DNA from: JABMPO01 sp964539785
GTDB lineage: Bacteria > Fidelibacterota > Marinisomatia > Marinisomatales > TCS56
NCBI GenBank assembly: GCA_964539785.1
Contig: CAZIJQ010000087.1
Location: 1-6,820, forward strand
Reading direction: 5' to 3'
DNA: 6,820 bases
The notes under the pieces were generated by a model. It was not told where the DNA came from. It made no database searches and was given only the letters and a program-made list of their open reading frames with translations. The translations under genes were made by a program, and so were the position numbers. Shown here one piece after another: positions 1-6,106 of the stretch. The stretch's first letter is position 1, and the number at the start of each line of letters is the position of its first letter.

Positions 1-9
1 TTTCTTGAG

Positions 10-82
10 TGACTCCGGTGCGACTCGAACGCACGGCCAATGGCTTAAAAGGCCACTGCTCTACCAACTGAGCTACGGAGTC
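10..82 (-). tRNA. tRNA-Lys (anticodon UUU)
   Basis: Read on the minus strand this folds into a complete cloverleaf. The acceptor stem GACTCCG (76-82) pairs with CGGAGTC (11-17), and position 10 is the discriminator A. The D arm is GCTC/GAGC with an AGTTGGTA loop. The anticodon stem GTGGC/GCCAT closes a seven-base loop CTTTTAA, with anticodon TTT at 47-49. The T arm is GTGCG/CGCAC with loop TTCGAGT. The TTT anticodon reads AAA and AAG lysine codons. No CCA follows the discriminator base (the next bases are CTC), so CCA would have to be added after transcription. Confidence 0.97.
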
Positions 83-94
83 AGAAAAAACTAT

Positions 95-122
95 CTAATA
101 ACTATATCAACATTAATGTCGA
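95..122 (-). promoter_or_regulatory. possible promoter of the tRNA-Lys gene
   Basis: On the minus strand, TCGACA (117-122, five of six matches to the sigma-70 -35 consensus) and TATTAG (95-100, four of six matches to the -10 consensus) are separated by 16 bases. The -10 element ends about 12 bases before the tRNA 5' end, a spacing that suits a short leader. The match is by eye in AT-rich sequence, so it could be chance. Confidence 0.3.
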
Positions 123-142
123 TGAACCTGCCCGCTTTAGTT

Positions 143-237
143 CACAGTTTACTGTGGCACAGGCCGGGGAGGCCACTGTTCACTCCCGACAAGTCGGGAA
201 GCTACAGGATCAATTTGAAAAAAATCAACTGATTTTT
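143..237. repeat. cluster of four short inverted repeats between esterase and tRNA-Lys
   Basis: Four palindromic elements lie in the noncoding stretch downstream of the esterase. They are CACAGT/ACTGTG (143-148 with 151-156), GTGGC/GCCAC (154-158 with 172-176), TCCCGAC/GTCGGGA (184-190 with 193-199) and AAAAATCA/TGATTTTT (220-227 with 230-237). Several have two-base central gaps, so as RNA they would open to a slightly larger loop. Read on the minus strand, the last one follows the esterase stop by about 43 bases and runs into seven T residues, so it could act as a weak terminator. No coding potential is evident in 83-279. Confidence 0.4.
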
Positions 238-279
238 AGCGGGCAAAGTTACGCAAATATTTTACTGGTTGGAATGATT

Positions 280-1422
280 TCAATTATCTTTTCCATAGAA
301 AAATCGCAAAGGTACCGCAGCTCTTTTTGCCCAGGCGGCTTCGTTATGCTCGGCATCTTCGGCGATTGAGTAGATCAAGCTTGTTCCGGCTTCGAATCCG
401 GCTTGCGCGAGTATTGGAATCAGCTCATCAATGGCCGGTTGTAATTTCTGTTCAAGACCAACTGTGCCATTGTCGATGTATAGTAATATGGGTTTGATTT
501 CGTCGGTATACGAAGAAACACGGTCTACAATTTCCAGATCGTCAATCAGAAAAGCCGGCGATAAGCAGCCTGCCATTCCAAAAACGTGGGGAAAATCCCA
601 GGCCAGGTGGAAAGAAATTATTCCCCCCATGGAGGAACCCATCGTGGCAGTATACTCCGGTTCGGGTTTAGTTCGATACTCTGTATCAATAAATGGTTTA
701 AGGGTATTTATTATAAAAGCGCTGTATTGCTGCCCCGCTAGTACCGGGGAATACTCCGGCGTACGATCACTGGTATTGTTGATCCCCACAATAATGATTT
801 CTTCGATTGCTCCGGATTTAATCAACCGGGTGGCTGTTTCATCTATTTGCCAGTCCTGACCGGCAAATGAAGTTAATGGGTCGATAATATTCTGTCCGTC
901 GTGCATGTAAAGGACCGGGTATTGATTTGTGTCAGCTGTAGAATAGGATGGCGGCAGCCAGACGATTATATCACGACGATTGTCCAGTTGCGGTGAATAA
1001 AAATCCCTGTGATAGCGAACCTCTCCAGTGATACCGGCACCGGGCACCGGCTCCCCATTTTTCCATGATGCCACTGTGTGATTGATTGTCGTCTCACCCT
1101 GTACGATCAATTTAGTATTTACAGGAATATTACTGTTTTCAGCTAAAGCCTCGGATTCCCAGGAACCCTGGGTGATTTTATACTCAATGCTGGTGTTGCG
1201 AAGCGCAGAAAAACTGCCTGAGAAAGTAATTGAGTCGATCATTGTCAGTTGTAAAGCTGAAGAGTGATTCCAGTTCCCAAGAACAGGTACATTTCCCACC
1301 ATCAGCACCTGCGGGGTTTTGATTGGTACCGTCACTGAAACGGTAATTTGAACGAAATCCTGGCAGATCGGTGTTGATAGGATAACAAAACTAACAATCA
1401 AATATCGAATACTGACTTTCAC
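280..1422 (-). CDS. secreted esterase D/Fes-family alpha/beta-hydrolase with N-terminal CBM20-like domain
   Basis: Predicted exported carboxylic-ester hydrolase of 380 residues. Residues 1-20 are a short basic start plus hydrophobic core, typical of a Sec signal peptide. The cysteine at 20 lacks a good lipobox, so a lipoprotein is unlikely. Residues 24-121 resemble a CBM20 starch-binding domain: VGNVPVLGNWN at 42-52 and KITQGSWESEA at 82-92. Residues 130-378 match the putative esterase family that includes enterochelin esterases and feruloyl/acetyl-xylan esterases. Nucleophile Ser264 lies in GSSMGG, the likely acid is Asp317 in YIDNG, and the likely base is His359 in EHNEAAW, so the triad appears complete. 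The start is GTG at 1420-1422, because the overlapping ATG at 1422-1424 runs straight into a stop; a weak GGA lies just upstream. The substrate is unknown. The carbohydrate-binding domain suggests polysaccharide-linked esters. It is transcribed away from the plus-strand operon and is probably functionally separate. Confidence 0.9.
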   Translation of the reverse strand: MKVSIRYLIVSFVILSTPICQDFVQITVSVTVPIKTPQVLMVGNVPVLGNWNHSSALQLTMIDSITFSGSFSALRNTSIEYKITQGSWESEALAENSNIPVNTKLIVQGETTINHTVASWKNGEPVPGAGITGEVRYHRDFYSPQLDNRRDIIVWLPPSYSTADTNQYPVLYMHDGQNIIDPLTSFAGQDWQIDETATRLIKSGAIEEIIIVGINNTSDRTPEYSPVLAGQQYSAFIINTLKPFIDTEYRTKPEPEYTATMGSSMGGIISFHLAWDFPHVFGMAGCLSPAFLIDDLEIVDRVSSYTDEIKPILLYIDNGTVGLEQKLQPAIDELIPILAQAGFEAGTSLIYSIAEDAEHNEAAWAKRAAVPLRFFYGKDN

Positions 1423-1529
1423 ATTATTCCAATTGATGTGGTGTAAGACACTATAAAATTTAAAGAATCAAATTTAAATAATGATTAAGTTCATCAAATG
1501 TTAATACCAAGCGTAAGTAGGATCAAACC
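1423..1529. promoter_or_regulatory. divergent intergenic region with AT-rich direct repeats
   Basis: This 107-base gap separates the minus-strand esterase from the plus-strand operon, so promoters for both should lie here. It is very AT-rich. The 9-mer AAATTTAAA occurs twice (1456-1464 and 1470-1478), with starts 14 bases apart, and each copy contains small palindromes. A weak plus-strand promoter candidate is TTGATG (1433-1438) with TAAAAT (1454-1459), but the 15-base spacer is short. The paired repeats could be an operator or only AT-rich promoter sequence. Confidence 0.35.
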
Positions 1530-2657
1530 ATGTCCTGTGCCGGAAAGATTATGACAAATTTTGCACAACTGCACCGCGATGTCCTGTTCGGGCAATCGGG
1601 ACGCAAGATCATTTGGCAGCCTCGTATTGGCTGCTGGTATACTGATAAGGAATTTGCCAATCAAACGCTGCCTCATCCCTATGAGGGCATGAGTTTGCCA
1701 GATCTATATCGTTCCCTGAAATGTTCAGCTAGACTTTATGAATTCAATGCTTGTTTCAGAAAGATTGAGCATCCAGCGGTGAAAAGAACAGAAAAATCGC
1801 TTAATGAAACCGATACTAAAATAATTATCGACACCCCCGTCGGACAGCAGATTACGGTTCAGCGCCGATTTTCCAGTAACCCCCATATCGTAAAATTAAA
1901 ATGGGAGGTGGAAACGGAAGAAGAGCTGAAGGTCGCGGCCTGGCGCGAGGAAAACACAAACTGGGATTTCGATCAAAACATTTTTGATCAGCTCCAGGAT
2001 GAGATGGGTGATCTTGGTGCCCCCACCATGTACATGCCCCGCATGAGTGTTCAAAGCCTCTATATAGATAAGATGGGGATTGAAAACAGCGTCTTCGCTA
2101 TCCATGATTGGACTGATTCGACTGAGGCTTATTTCAAGGCTTTGGATGGAAGTCACGCCCGTTTAATAGAGGTAATTAACGGGACTCCGGTTGATATCAT
2201 AAATCTTGGCGAAAATGTCCATTCCAGTACACTCTCACCCAACCTCTTCCTGAAATACCATTTACCGGCCTGTCAGCGCCGCTGTGAGCAATTGCATGCT
2301 GCTGGTAAATTTGTTTCAGCTCATTGGGACGGGGATTGCGGTCCGCTGCTGCAATATGCCCGGGAAACGGGCCTGGACGGGATCGAGGCTATTACGCCCC
2401 GCCCGCAGGGTGATGTAACCCTGGAGCAGATCAAGGCCGGATTAGGTGATGACATGTTCCTGCTGGACGGTATTCCGGCCATCTATTTTGATGAGACTTT
2501 CTCCACTGCCGTACTGCGTGACTGCACCCAAAAATTTATTGATTTATTTGCCCCTAAACTGGTGTTGGGGATTTCGGATGAACTTTCTTCAACGGGCGAT
2601 ATTGAACGCATCAGACTTGTGGGAGAAATTGTTGATGAGTATAATTCACAGGCTTAA
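1530..2657 (+). CDS. URO-D-family corrinoid-dependent methyltransferase (MtaA/MtxB-like)
   Basis: Protein of 375 residues with the uroporphyrinogen decarboxylase fold, of the branch used for methyl transfer to corrinoid proteins rather than for haem synthesis. The N-terminal region reads KIIWQPRIGCWYTDK (26-40), as in URO-D-like methyltransferases; the RQAGR substrate motif of true HemE is absent. GENVHS (227-232) is followed by HWDGDC (265-270), where His265, Asp267 and Cys270 are plausible ligands of the catalytic zinc. LDGIPAIYF (312-320) and GISDELSSTGDIERIRLV (347-364) complete the family pattern. It most likely demethylates a methoxylated or N-/S-methylated substrate and passes the methyl group to the corrinoid protein encoded at 3603-4229. 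The substrate is unknown. The start at 1530 has AGGA seven bases upstream; ATG at 1551, preceded by GGAAAG, is an equally reasonable start and gives a family-like N-terminus. It is the first gene of the operon, 45 bases before the next. Confidence 0.85.
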   Translation: MSCAGKIMTNFAQLHRDVLFGQSGRKIIWQPRIGCWYTDKEFANQTLPHPYEGMSLPDLYRSLKCSARLYEFNACFRKIEHPAVKRTEKSLNETDTKIIIDTPVGQQITVQRRFSSNPHIVKLKWEVETEEELKVAAWREENTNWDFDQNIFDQLQDEMGDLGAPTMYMPRMSVQSLYIDKMGIENSVFAIHDWTDSTEAYFKALDGSHARLIEVINGTPVDIINLGENVHSSTLSPNLFLKYHLPACQRRCEQLHAAGKFVSAHWDGDCGPLLQYARETGLDGIEAITPRPQGDVTLEQIKAGLGDDMFLLDGIPAIYFDETFSTAVLRDCTQKFIDLFAPKLVLGISDELSSTGDIERIRLVGEIVDEYNSQA

Positions 2658-2689
2658 TTGCATTCAAGTAGTACTTAGTCCGTTGATAT

Positions 2690-2702
2690 AGGAGATTATC
2701 TG
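2690..2702 (+). promoter_or_regulatory. strong ribosome binding site for the TS-like gene
   Basis: AGGAG at 2690-2694 stands eight bases before ATG 2703. It is the clearest Shine-Dalgarno sequence in the operon and fixes the start of the thymidylate synthase-like protein. Confidence 0.6.
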
Positions 2703-3545
2703 ATGAATGGTAATATTCCAGTTTTAAATGTGACCGGAAAGTGTCTGGCAGAAGCCTGGGAACGGTCGGTACTGGCAGTATATGAGAATGGCTGTGACAT
2801 AAAAACCGAGTATGACAAACCTCACGATCCTCCCAGTAAAGATTGTTCGATCACGATTGTGGTGGAAAATCCACTGGCGGAACCAATGATTCATCGTGAT
2901 ATGCCCGGCGGCCTGGAAGATTTACAGGAATATGTGATGGAAGTCCTGGACGGTATTAAGGATCATTGCATCCGTGATACTGCAGACCCTGATGATACCC
3001 GCTGGGAATACACCTATCATCAGCGATTGTTTAATTATTCCCTGCTGAATTCGGATAAAATATATGATCAGATCGAAATTGTGGCCGGCAAACTGGCTGA
3101 AGTTCCTTATTCTCGTCGCGCTCAGGCAATAACCTGGAAGGTGTGGGAAGATAATACCTGCTATGATCCGGCCTGCTTGCAAAGTGTCTGGTGCCGGATG
3201 CTGAAAGGTGAAAATGATCAATGGTTATTGAACACTAATGTTCGCTTTCGTTCCAATGATGCCTATAAAGCGGCCTTTATGAATATGTTCGCCCTGATCA
3301 TGCTGCAACAAAAGATTGCCAATCGGATTGCTGAGCTCTCGGGTCTGGACGTGGGCCTCGGGCGCTATGTTCATCAGGCTGACAGCTATCATATCTACGG
3401 ATCCTATATGGAAGAATTTGAAAGCCGGTTTATGAGAATGTACCGCGAGCGGTCATTTGCTGAGAGGTGTTTCCGCTACGATGATATGAAGCCTATCATG
3501 GATGAAGCGATTCCGGGGATTATAGAAAAAGTAGCGCAAATGTGA
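2703..3545 (+). CDS. thymidylate synthase-fold protein, archaeal/methanogen type
   Basis: Protein of 280 residues that aligns by eye with thymidylate synthase. SRR (137-139) matches the arginine pair contributed by the partner subunit. Cys158 in DPACLQ matches the catalytic cysteine of the PPCH region. RSND (183-186) matches the phosphate-binding RSxD. Asn194 aligns with the asparagine that selects uracil over cytosine, and HIY (230-232) matches the His-x-Tyr that holds the ribose. The N-terminal third resembles the short archaeal form (NGCDIKTE, VVENPLAEP) rather than E. coli ThyA, and the bacterial RTGTGT phosphate loop is not visible. The C-terminus extends about 45 residues past HIY and lacks the usual hydrophobic tail that closes over the folate. 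The chemistry could therefore be dUMP-like methylation or hydroxymethylation of another pyrimidine, or another pterin-linked one-carbon transfer. It lies between a corrinoid methyltransferase and its corrinoid protein, which suggests a role in that pathway rather than housekeeping dTMP supply. Confidence 0.85.
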   Translation: MNGNIPVLNVTGKCLAEAWERSVLAVYENGCDIKTEYDKPHDPPSKDCSITIVVENPLAEPMIHRDMPGGLEDLQEYVMEVLDGIKDHCIRDTADPDDTRWEYTYHQRLFNYSLLNSDKIYDQIEIVAGKLAEVPYSRRAQAITWKVWEDNTCYDPACLQSVWCRMLKGENDQWLLNTNVRFRSNDAYKAAFMNMFALIMLQQKIANRIAELSGLDVGLGRYVHQADSYHIYGSYMEEFESRFMRMYRERSFAERCFRYDDMKPIMDEAIPGIIEKVAQM

Positions 3546-3602
3546 CGAAATGACTCGCGAAGGTGGCCGAGTTATAAACCAGGAAATGTAATTGGAAAGA
3601 AA

Positions 3603-4229
3603 ATGGAAATACTGAATACAATAGTGAAAAAATTAATCGCAGGTAGAGCTGATGAAGTTGTTGATCTCATTAGCCAGGCCCTGGCTGATGGATTTAAAGC
3701 CGATACTATTCTTAATGATGGACTGCTGGAGGGTATGGCAGTTATTGGCAAAAGGTTCAAAGAAGGAACTGTTTATATACCTGAGGTTTTAATTGCGGCG
3801 CGGGCTATGAATAAGGGTTTGGAAATTCTTGATCCCTTGCTGGCTGAAGAGGGGGCAAAATCGCGAGGTAAATTATTGATTGGTACAGTGCAGGGTGATT
3901 TACATGATATTGGGAAAAATCTGGTCAGCATTTTGTTTCGCGGGGCTGGGTTTCAAATTTTTGATCTGGGCACAAATATTACACCTGATTTATTTGTTGA
4001 AAAAGCCAGGGAACACAAACCTGATATCATTGGACTATCAGCCTTATTGACCACAACAATGATGAACATGGGCGCCACCATCAAGGAATTACGGGATCAG
4101 GATATTAATACTCCAGTTATCGTGGGCGGAGCGCCGCTAACCCAGGATTTTGCTGATTCAATCGGAGCTGACCTGTTTGCTACATCCGCATCCGATGGCA
4201 TCGAAAAAGTTTTAAAGGCATTGTCATAG
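3603..4229 (+). CDS. corrinoid (B12-binding) methyl-carrier protein, MtaC/MttC family
   Basis: Cytoplasmic cobalamin-binding protein of 208 residues, the normal length for MtaC, MttC and MtbC proteins. Residues 1-85 form the four-helix cap (B12-binding 2 domain), with GLLEGMAVIGKRFKEGTVYIPEV-type sequence at 40-62. Residues 88-207 form the Rossmann-like B12-binding domain. The signature DLHDIGKN (99-106) carries the DxHxxG motif, in which His101 is the lower cobalt ligand. SALL (146-149) and VGG (174-176) are the other two parts of the cobalamin tail pocket. It should accept a methyl group from the substrate methyltransferase at 1530-2657 as methyl-Co(III). The start is supported by GGAAAG three bases upstream. 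It lies 57 bases after the TS-like gene and 53 bases before the carbamoyltransferase. Neither a reductive activator (RamA type) nor a corrinoid:folate methyltransferase is present in the window. Confidence 0.95.
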   Translation: MEILNTIVKKLIAGRADEVVDLISQALADGFKADTILNDGLLEGMAVIGKRFKEGTVYIPEVLIAARAMNKGLEILDPLLAEEGAKSRGKLLIGTVQGDLHDIGKNLVSILFRGAGFQIFDLGTNITPDLFVEKAREHKPDIIGLSALLTTTMMNMGATIKELRDQDINTPVIVGGAPLTQDFADSIGADLFATSASDGIEKVLKALS

Positions 4230-4232
4230 AAA

Positions 4233-4286
4233 ATGACTCTCGATAAATTTCATAATACGGAAATAATTCTAACTCACTTAAAATGA
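4233..4286 (+). other. possible 17-codon leader ORF overlapping the carbamoyltransferase start
   Basis: ATG at 4233 opens a 17-residue reading frame (MTLDKFHNTEIILTHLK). Its TGA at 4284-4286 overlaps the ATG of the carbamoyltransferase in an ATGA junction. The carbamoyltransferase start itself has no recognisable Shine-Dalgarno sequence, so reinitiation from such a leader would explain its translation. The leader ORF also lacks a good ribosome binding site at proper spacing, which makes this tentative. Confidence 0.2.
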
Positions 4287-6106
4287 ACGGGCCGCAGCAT
4301 ATAATTGGTATATCCGCATTTTACCATGATTCAGCGGCCTGCTTATTACGAGGTGGTGAGATAATTGCCGCTGCACAGGAAGAACGGTTTACCCGCAAAA
4401 AACATGATGCTGGCTTCCCGATTAATGCGATCGAATACTGTTTGGCTGAAGCAGGCATAAAAACAAAAAATATAGATTTACTAGCTTTTTATGATAAGCC
4501 GTTACTGAAATTTGAGCGACTGCTGGAAACCTATTTATCATATGCCCCGCTGGGGATAAAATCCTTTCTCACAGCAATGCCGGTCTGGCTGAAGCGTAAA
4601 TTGTGGATTCCCAGGATAATCGAAACAGAATTAGGGTATACCGGTGATATATTATTCGCAGAACATCATCAGTCACATGCTGCTGCTGCTTTTTTCCCAT
4701 CTCCCTTTCAGAAAGCCGCTTTCCTGACAATGGATGGTGTCGGCGAATGGACCACAACCAGTTGGGGAATCGGACAGGGAAACAGCCTGGAAATCAGGAA
4801 CGAAATACATTTCCCCCATTCGCTGGGTCTGCTCTATTCGGCATTTACTTATTTCACCGGATTTAGGGTCAATTCCGGTGAATATAAGCTGATGGGACTG
4901 GCGCCCTATGGCGAGCCTAAATATGTTAATCTAATTCGTGATAAATTGATTGATATTAAATCTGATGGGTCATTCCGGCTGGCTATGAAGTATTTTAATT
5001 ACCCGGCCGGTTTAACGATGACAAACAATCGGTTTAGTAAATTGTTCGGTGGACCACCCCGACAACCGGAATCCGAACTGACCCAGCGTGAAATGGATCT
5101 GGCTGCTTCGGTACAGGTGGTTACCGAAGAAGTAATGGAAAAAGCAGTACGACATATAGTGAATGAAACAGGCGAAAAAAAATTATGCCTGGCCGGTGGC
5201 GTTGCCCTTAATTGTGTCAGTAATGGTAAGCTGCTGCGCAGCGGTTTAGTTGACAAATTGTGGATCCAACCAGCAGCCGGTGACGCCGGGGGTGCTTTGG
5301 GAGCTGCTCTGGCTGCCTGGCACCAGTATCGTCATGAAGCTCGACTCATTACTGAAAAGAACAGCGATCGACAGAATGGATCCTATCTGGGGCCGTCTTA
5401 CAGCTCTGCCCAGGTGGAAACCTTTTTACAGGAAAATAATATTCCATTTACCGCTATTGATGATCCGGCAAAAATTGGCGCCGAATTGATTGCTGATGAA
5501 AAAGTTGTTGGCTGGTTTCAGGGCCGGATGGAATTTGGTCCTCGTGCCCTCGGTAACCGCAGTATTCTGGGTGACGCCCGATCCGAGGCCATGCAAACCA
5601 CAATGAATCTGAAGATCAAGTATCGTGAATCATTCCGGCCATTTGCGCCTTCGGTTCTGGAAGAGGATATTTCCGAATGGTTTTCAATCGACCAACCCAG
5701 CCCTTACATGTTGCTGGTAGCAGCGGTCAGCCCTGAAAAACTGGTATATCAGGATAAACCGGTCGAGGCTGTGGGACTTGACAAACTTAAAATCAGGCGC
5801 TCCCTGATTCCTGCCGTCACCCATGTTGATAATTCAGCCCGGATTCAGAGTGTGAGTAAAACAACTAATCCACTTTATCATCAATTAATTTCGGAGTTCA
5901 AAAAACTCACTGGTTGCCCGGTAATCGTGAATACCTCATTTAATGTGCGTGGTGAGCCAATTGTGGCTTCACCGGAACATGCTTACACCTGTTTCATGCG
6001 GACGGAAATGGATCACTTGATAATGGGGACATTCCTGTTGAATAAGGACGATCAACCGGAATTCTCGGATACCATCGATTGGAGACAAACTTATGAATTG
6101 GACTAA
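4283..6106 (+). CDS. O-carbamoyltransferase, NodU/CmcH/SxtI family
   Basis: Protein of 607 residues, full length for carbamoyltransferases that move the carbamoyl group of carbamoyl phosphate, via a carbamoyl-adenylate, onto a hydroxyl. The N-terminal Kae1/YrdC-like ATPase-fold part starts with ISAFYHDSAACLL (10-22) and EERFTRKKHDAGFP (33-46). HHQSHAAAAF (128-137) supplies the metal-binding histidines 128 and 132. MDGVGEW (150-156), LAGGVALNC (303-311) and GDAGGALGAAL (333-343, Asp334 as third metal ligand) follow. The C-terminal YrdC-like domain holds MEFGPRALGNRSILGDAR (416-433) and NTSFNVRGEPIV (550-561). All expected catalytic motifs are present. The acceptor is unknown; relatives act on antibiotics, Nod factors and saxitoxin. 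No Shine-Dalgarno is seen before ATG 4283, and an in-frame TAA at 4253 excludes a much earlier start. The 3' end overlaps the SxtJ-like gene by 14 bases, so the two are probably translationally coupled. Confidence 0.95.
   Translation: MNGPQHIIGISAFYHDSAACLLRGGEIIAAAQEERFTRKKHDAGFPINAIEYCLAEAGIKTKNIDLLAFYDKPLLKFERLLETYLSYAPLGIKSFLTAMPVWLKRKLWIPRIIETELGYTGDILFAEHHQSHAAAAFFPSPFQKAAFLTMDGVGEWTTTSWGIGQGNSLEIRNEIHFPHSLGLLYSAFTYFTGFRVNSGEYKLMGLAPYGEPKYVNLIRDKLIDIKSDGSFRLAMKYFNYPAGLTMTNNRFSKLFGGPPRQPESELTQREMDLAASVQVVTEEVMEKAVRHIVNETGEKKLCLAGGVALNCVSNGKLLRSGLVDKLWIQPAAGDAGGALGAALAAWHQYRHEARLITEKNSDRQNGSYLGPSYSSAQVETFLQENNIPFTAIDDPAKIGAELIADEKVVGWFQGRMEFGPRALGNRSILGDARSEAMQTTMNLKIKYRESFRPFAPSVLEEDISEWFSIDQPSPYMLLVAAVSPEKLVYQDKPVEAVGLDKLKIRRSLIPAVTHVDNSARIQSVSKTTNPLYHQLISEFKKLTGCPVIVNTSFNVRGEPIVASPEHAYTCFMRTEMDHLIMGTFLLNKDDQPEFSDTIDWRQTYELD

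Noticed and set aside
1..280. tRNA-Lys as an integration site of a mobile element
   Set aside because: No integrase gene and no repeated tRNA 3' end were found in the window. The only similarity, GGCCACTG at 171-178, is eight bases long and matches the anticodon region rather than the 3' end.
431..859. Plus-strand open frame of 142 codons opposite the esterase
   Set aside because: It lies wholly within the esterase on the other strand, has no ribosome binding site and no recognisable family pattern. The esterase frame has clear domains and catalytic residues.
1530..2657. Uroporphyrinogen decarboxylase (HemE) of haem synthesis
   Set aside because: The protein lacks the N-terminal RQAGR motif of HemE, has the HWDGDC metal-site pattern of methyltransferase relatives, and lies in an operon with a corrinoid carrier.
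2703..3545. Ordinary housekeeping thyA
   Set aside because: Placement inside a corrinoid methyltransferase module, absence of folate genes such as dihydrofolate reductase nearby, and the unusual C-terminal tail argue against a plain dTMP synthase, although it cannot be excluded.
3552..3580. tRNA-like 5' end (GCGAAGGTGGCCGAGTTATA)
   Set aside because: It resembles the start of a Leu or Ser tRNA, but the 57-base gap is too short and no anticodon or T arm follows.
4283..6106. Nodulation protein NodU
   Set aside because: The family match is real, but no nod genes are present and the SxtJ and DUF5989 partners place it with general SxtI-type carbamoyltransferases.
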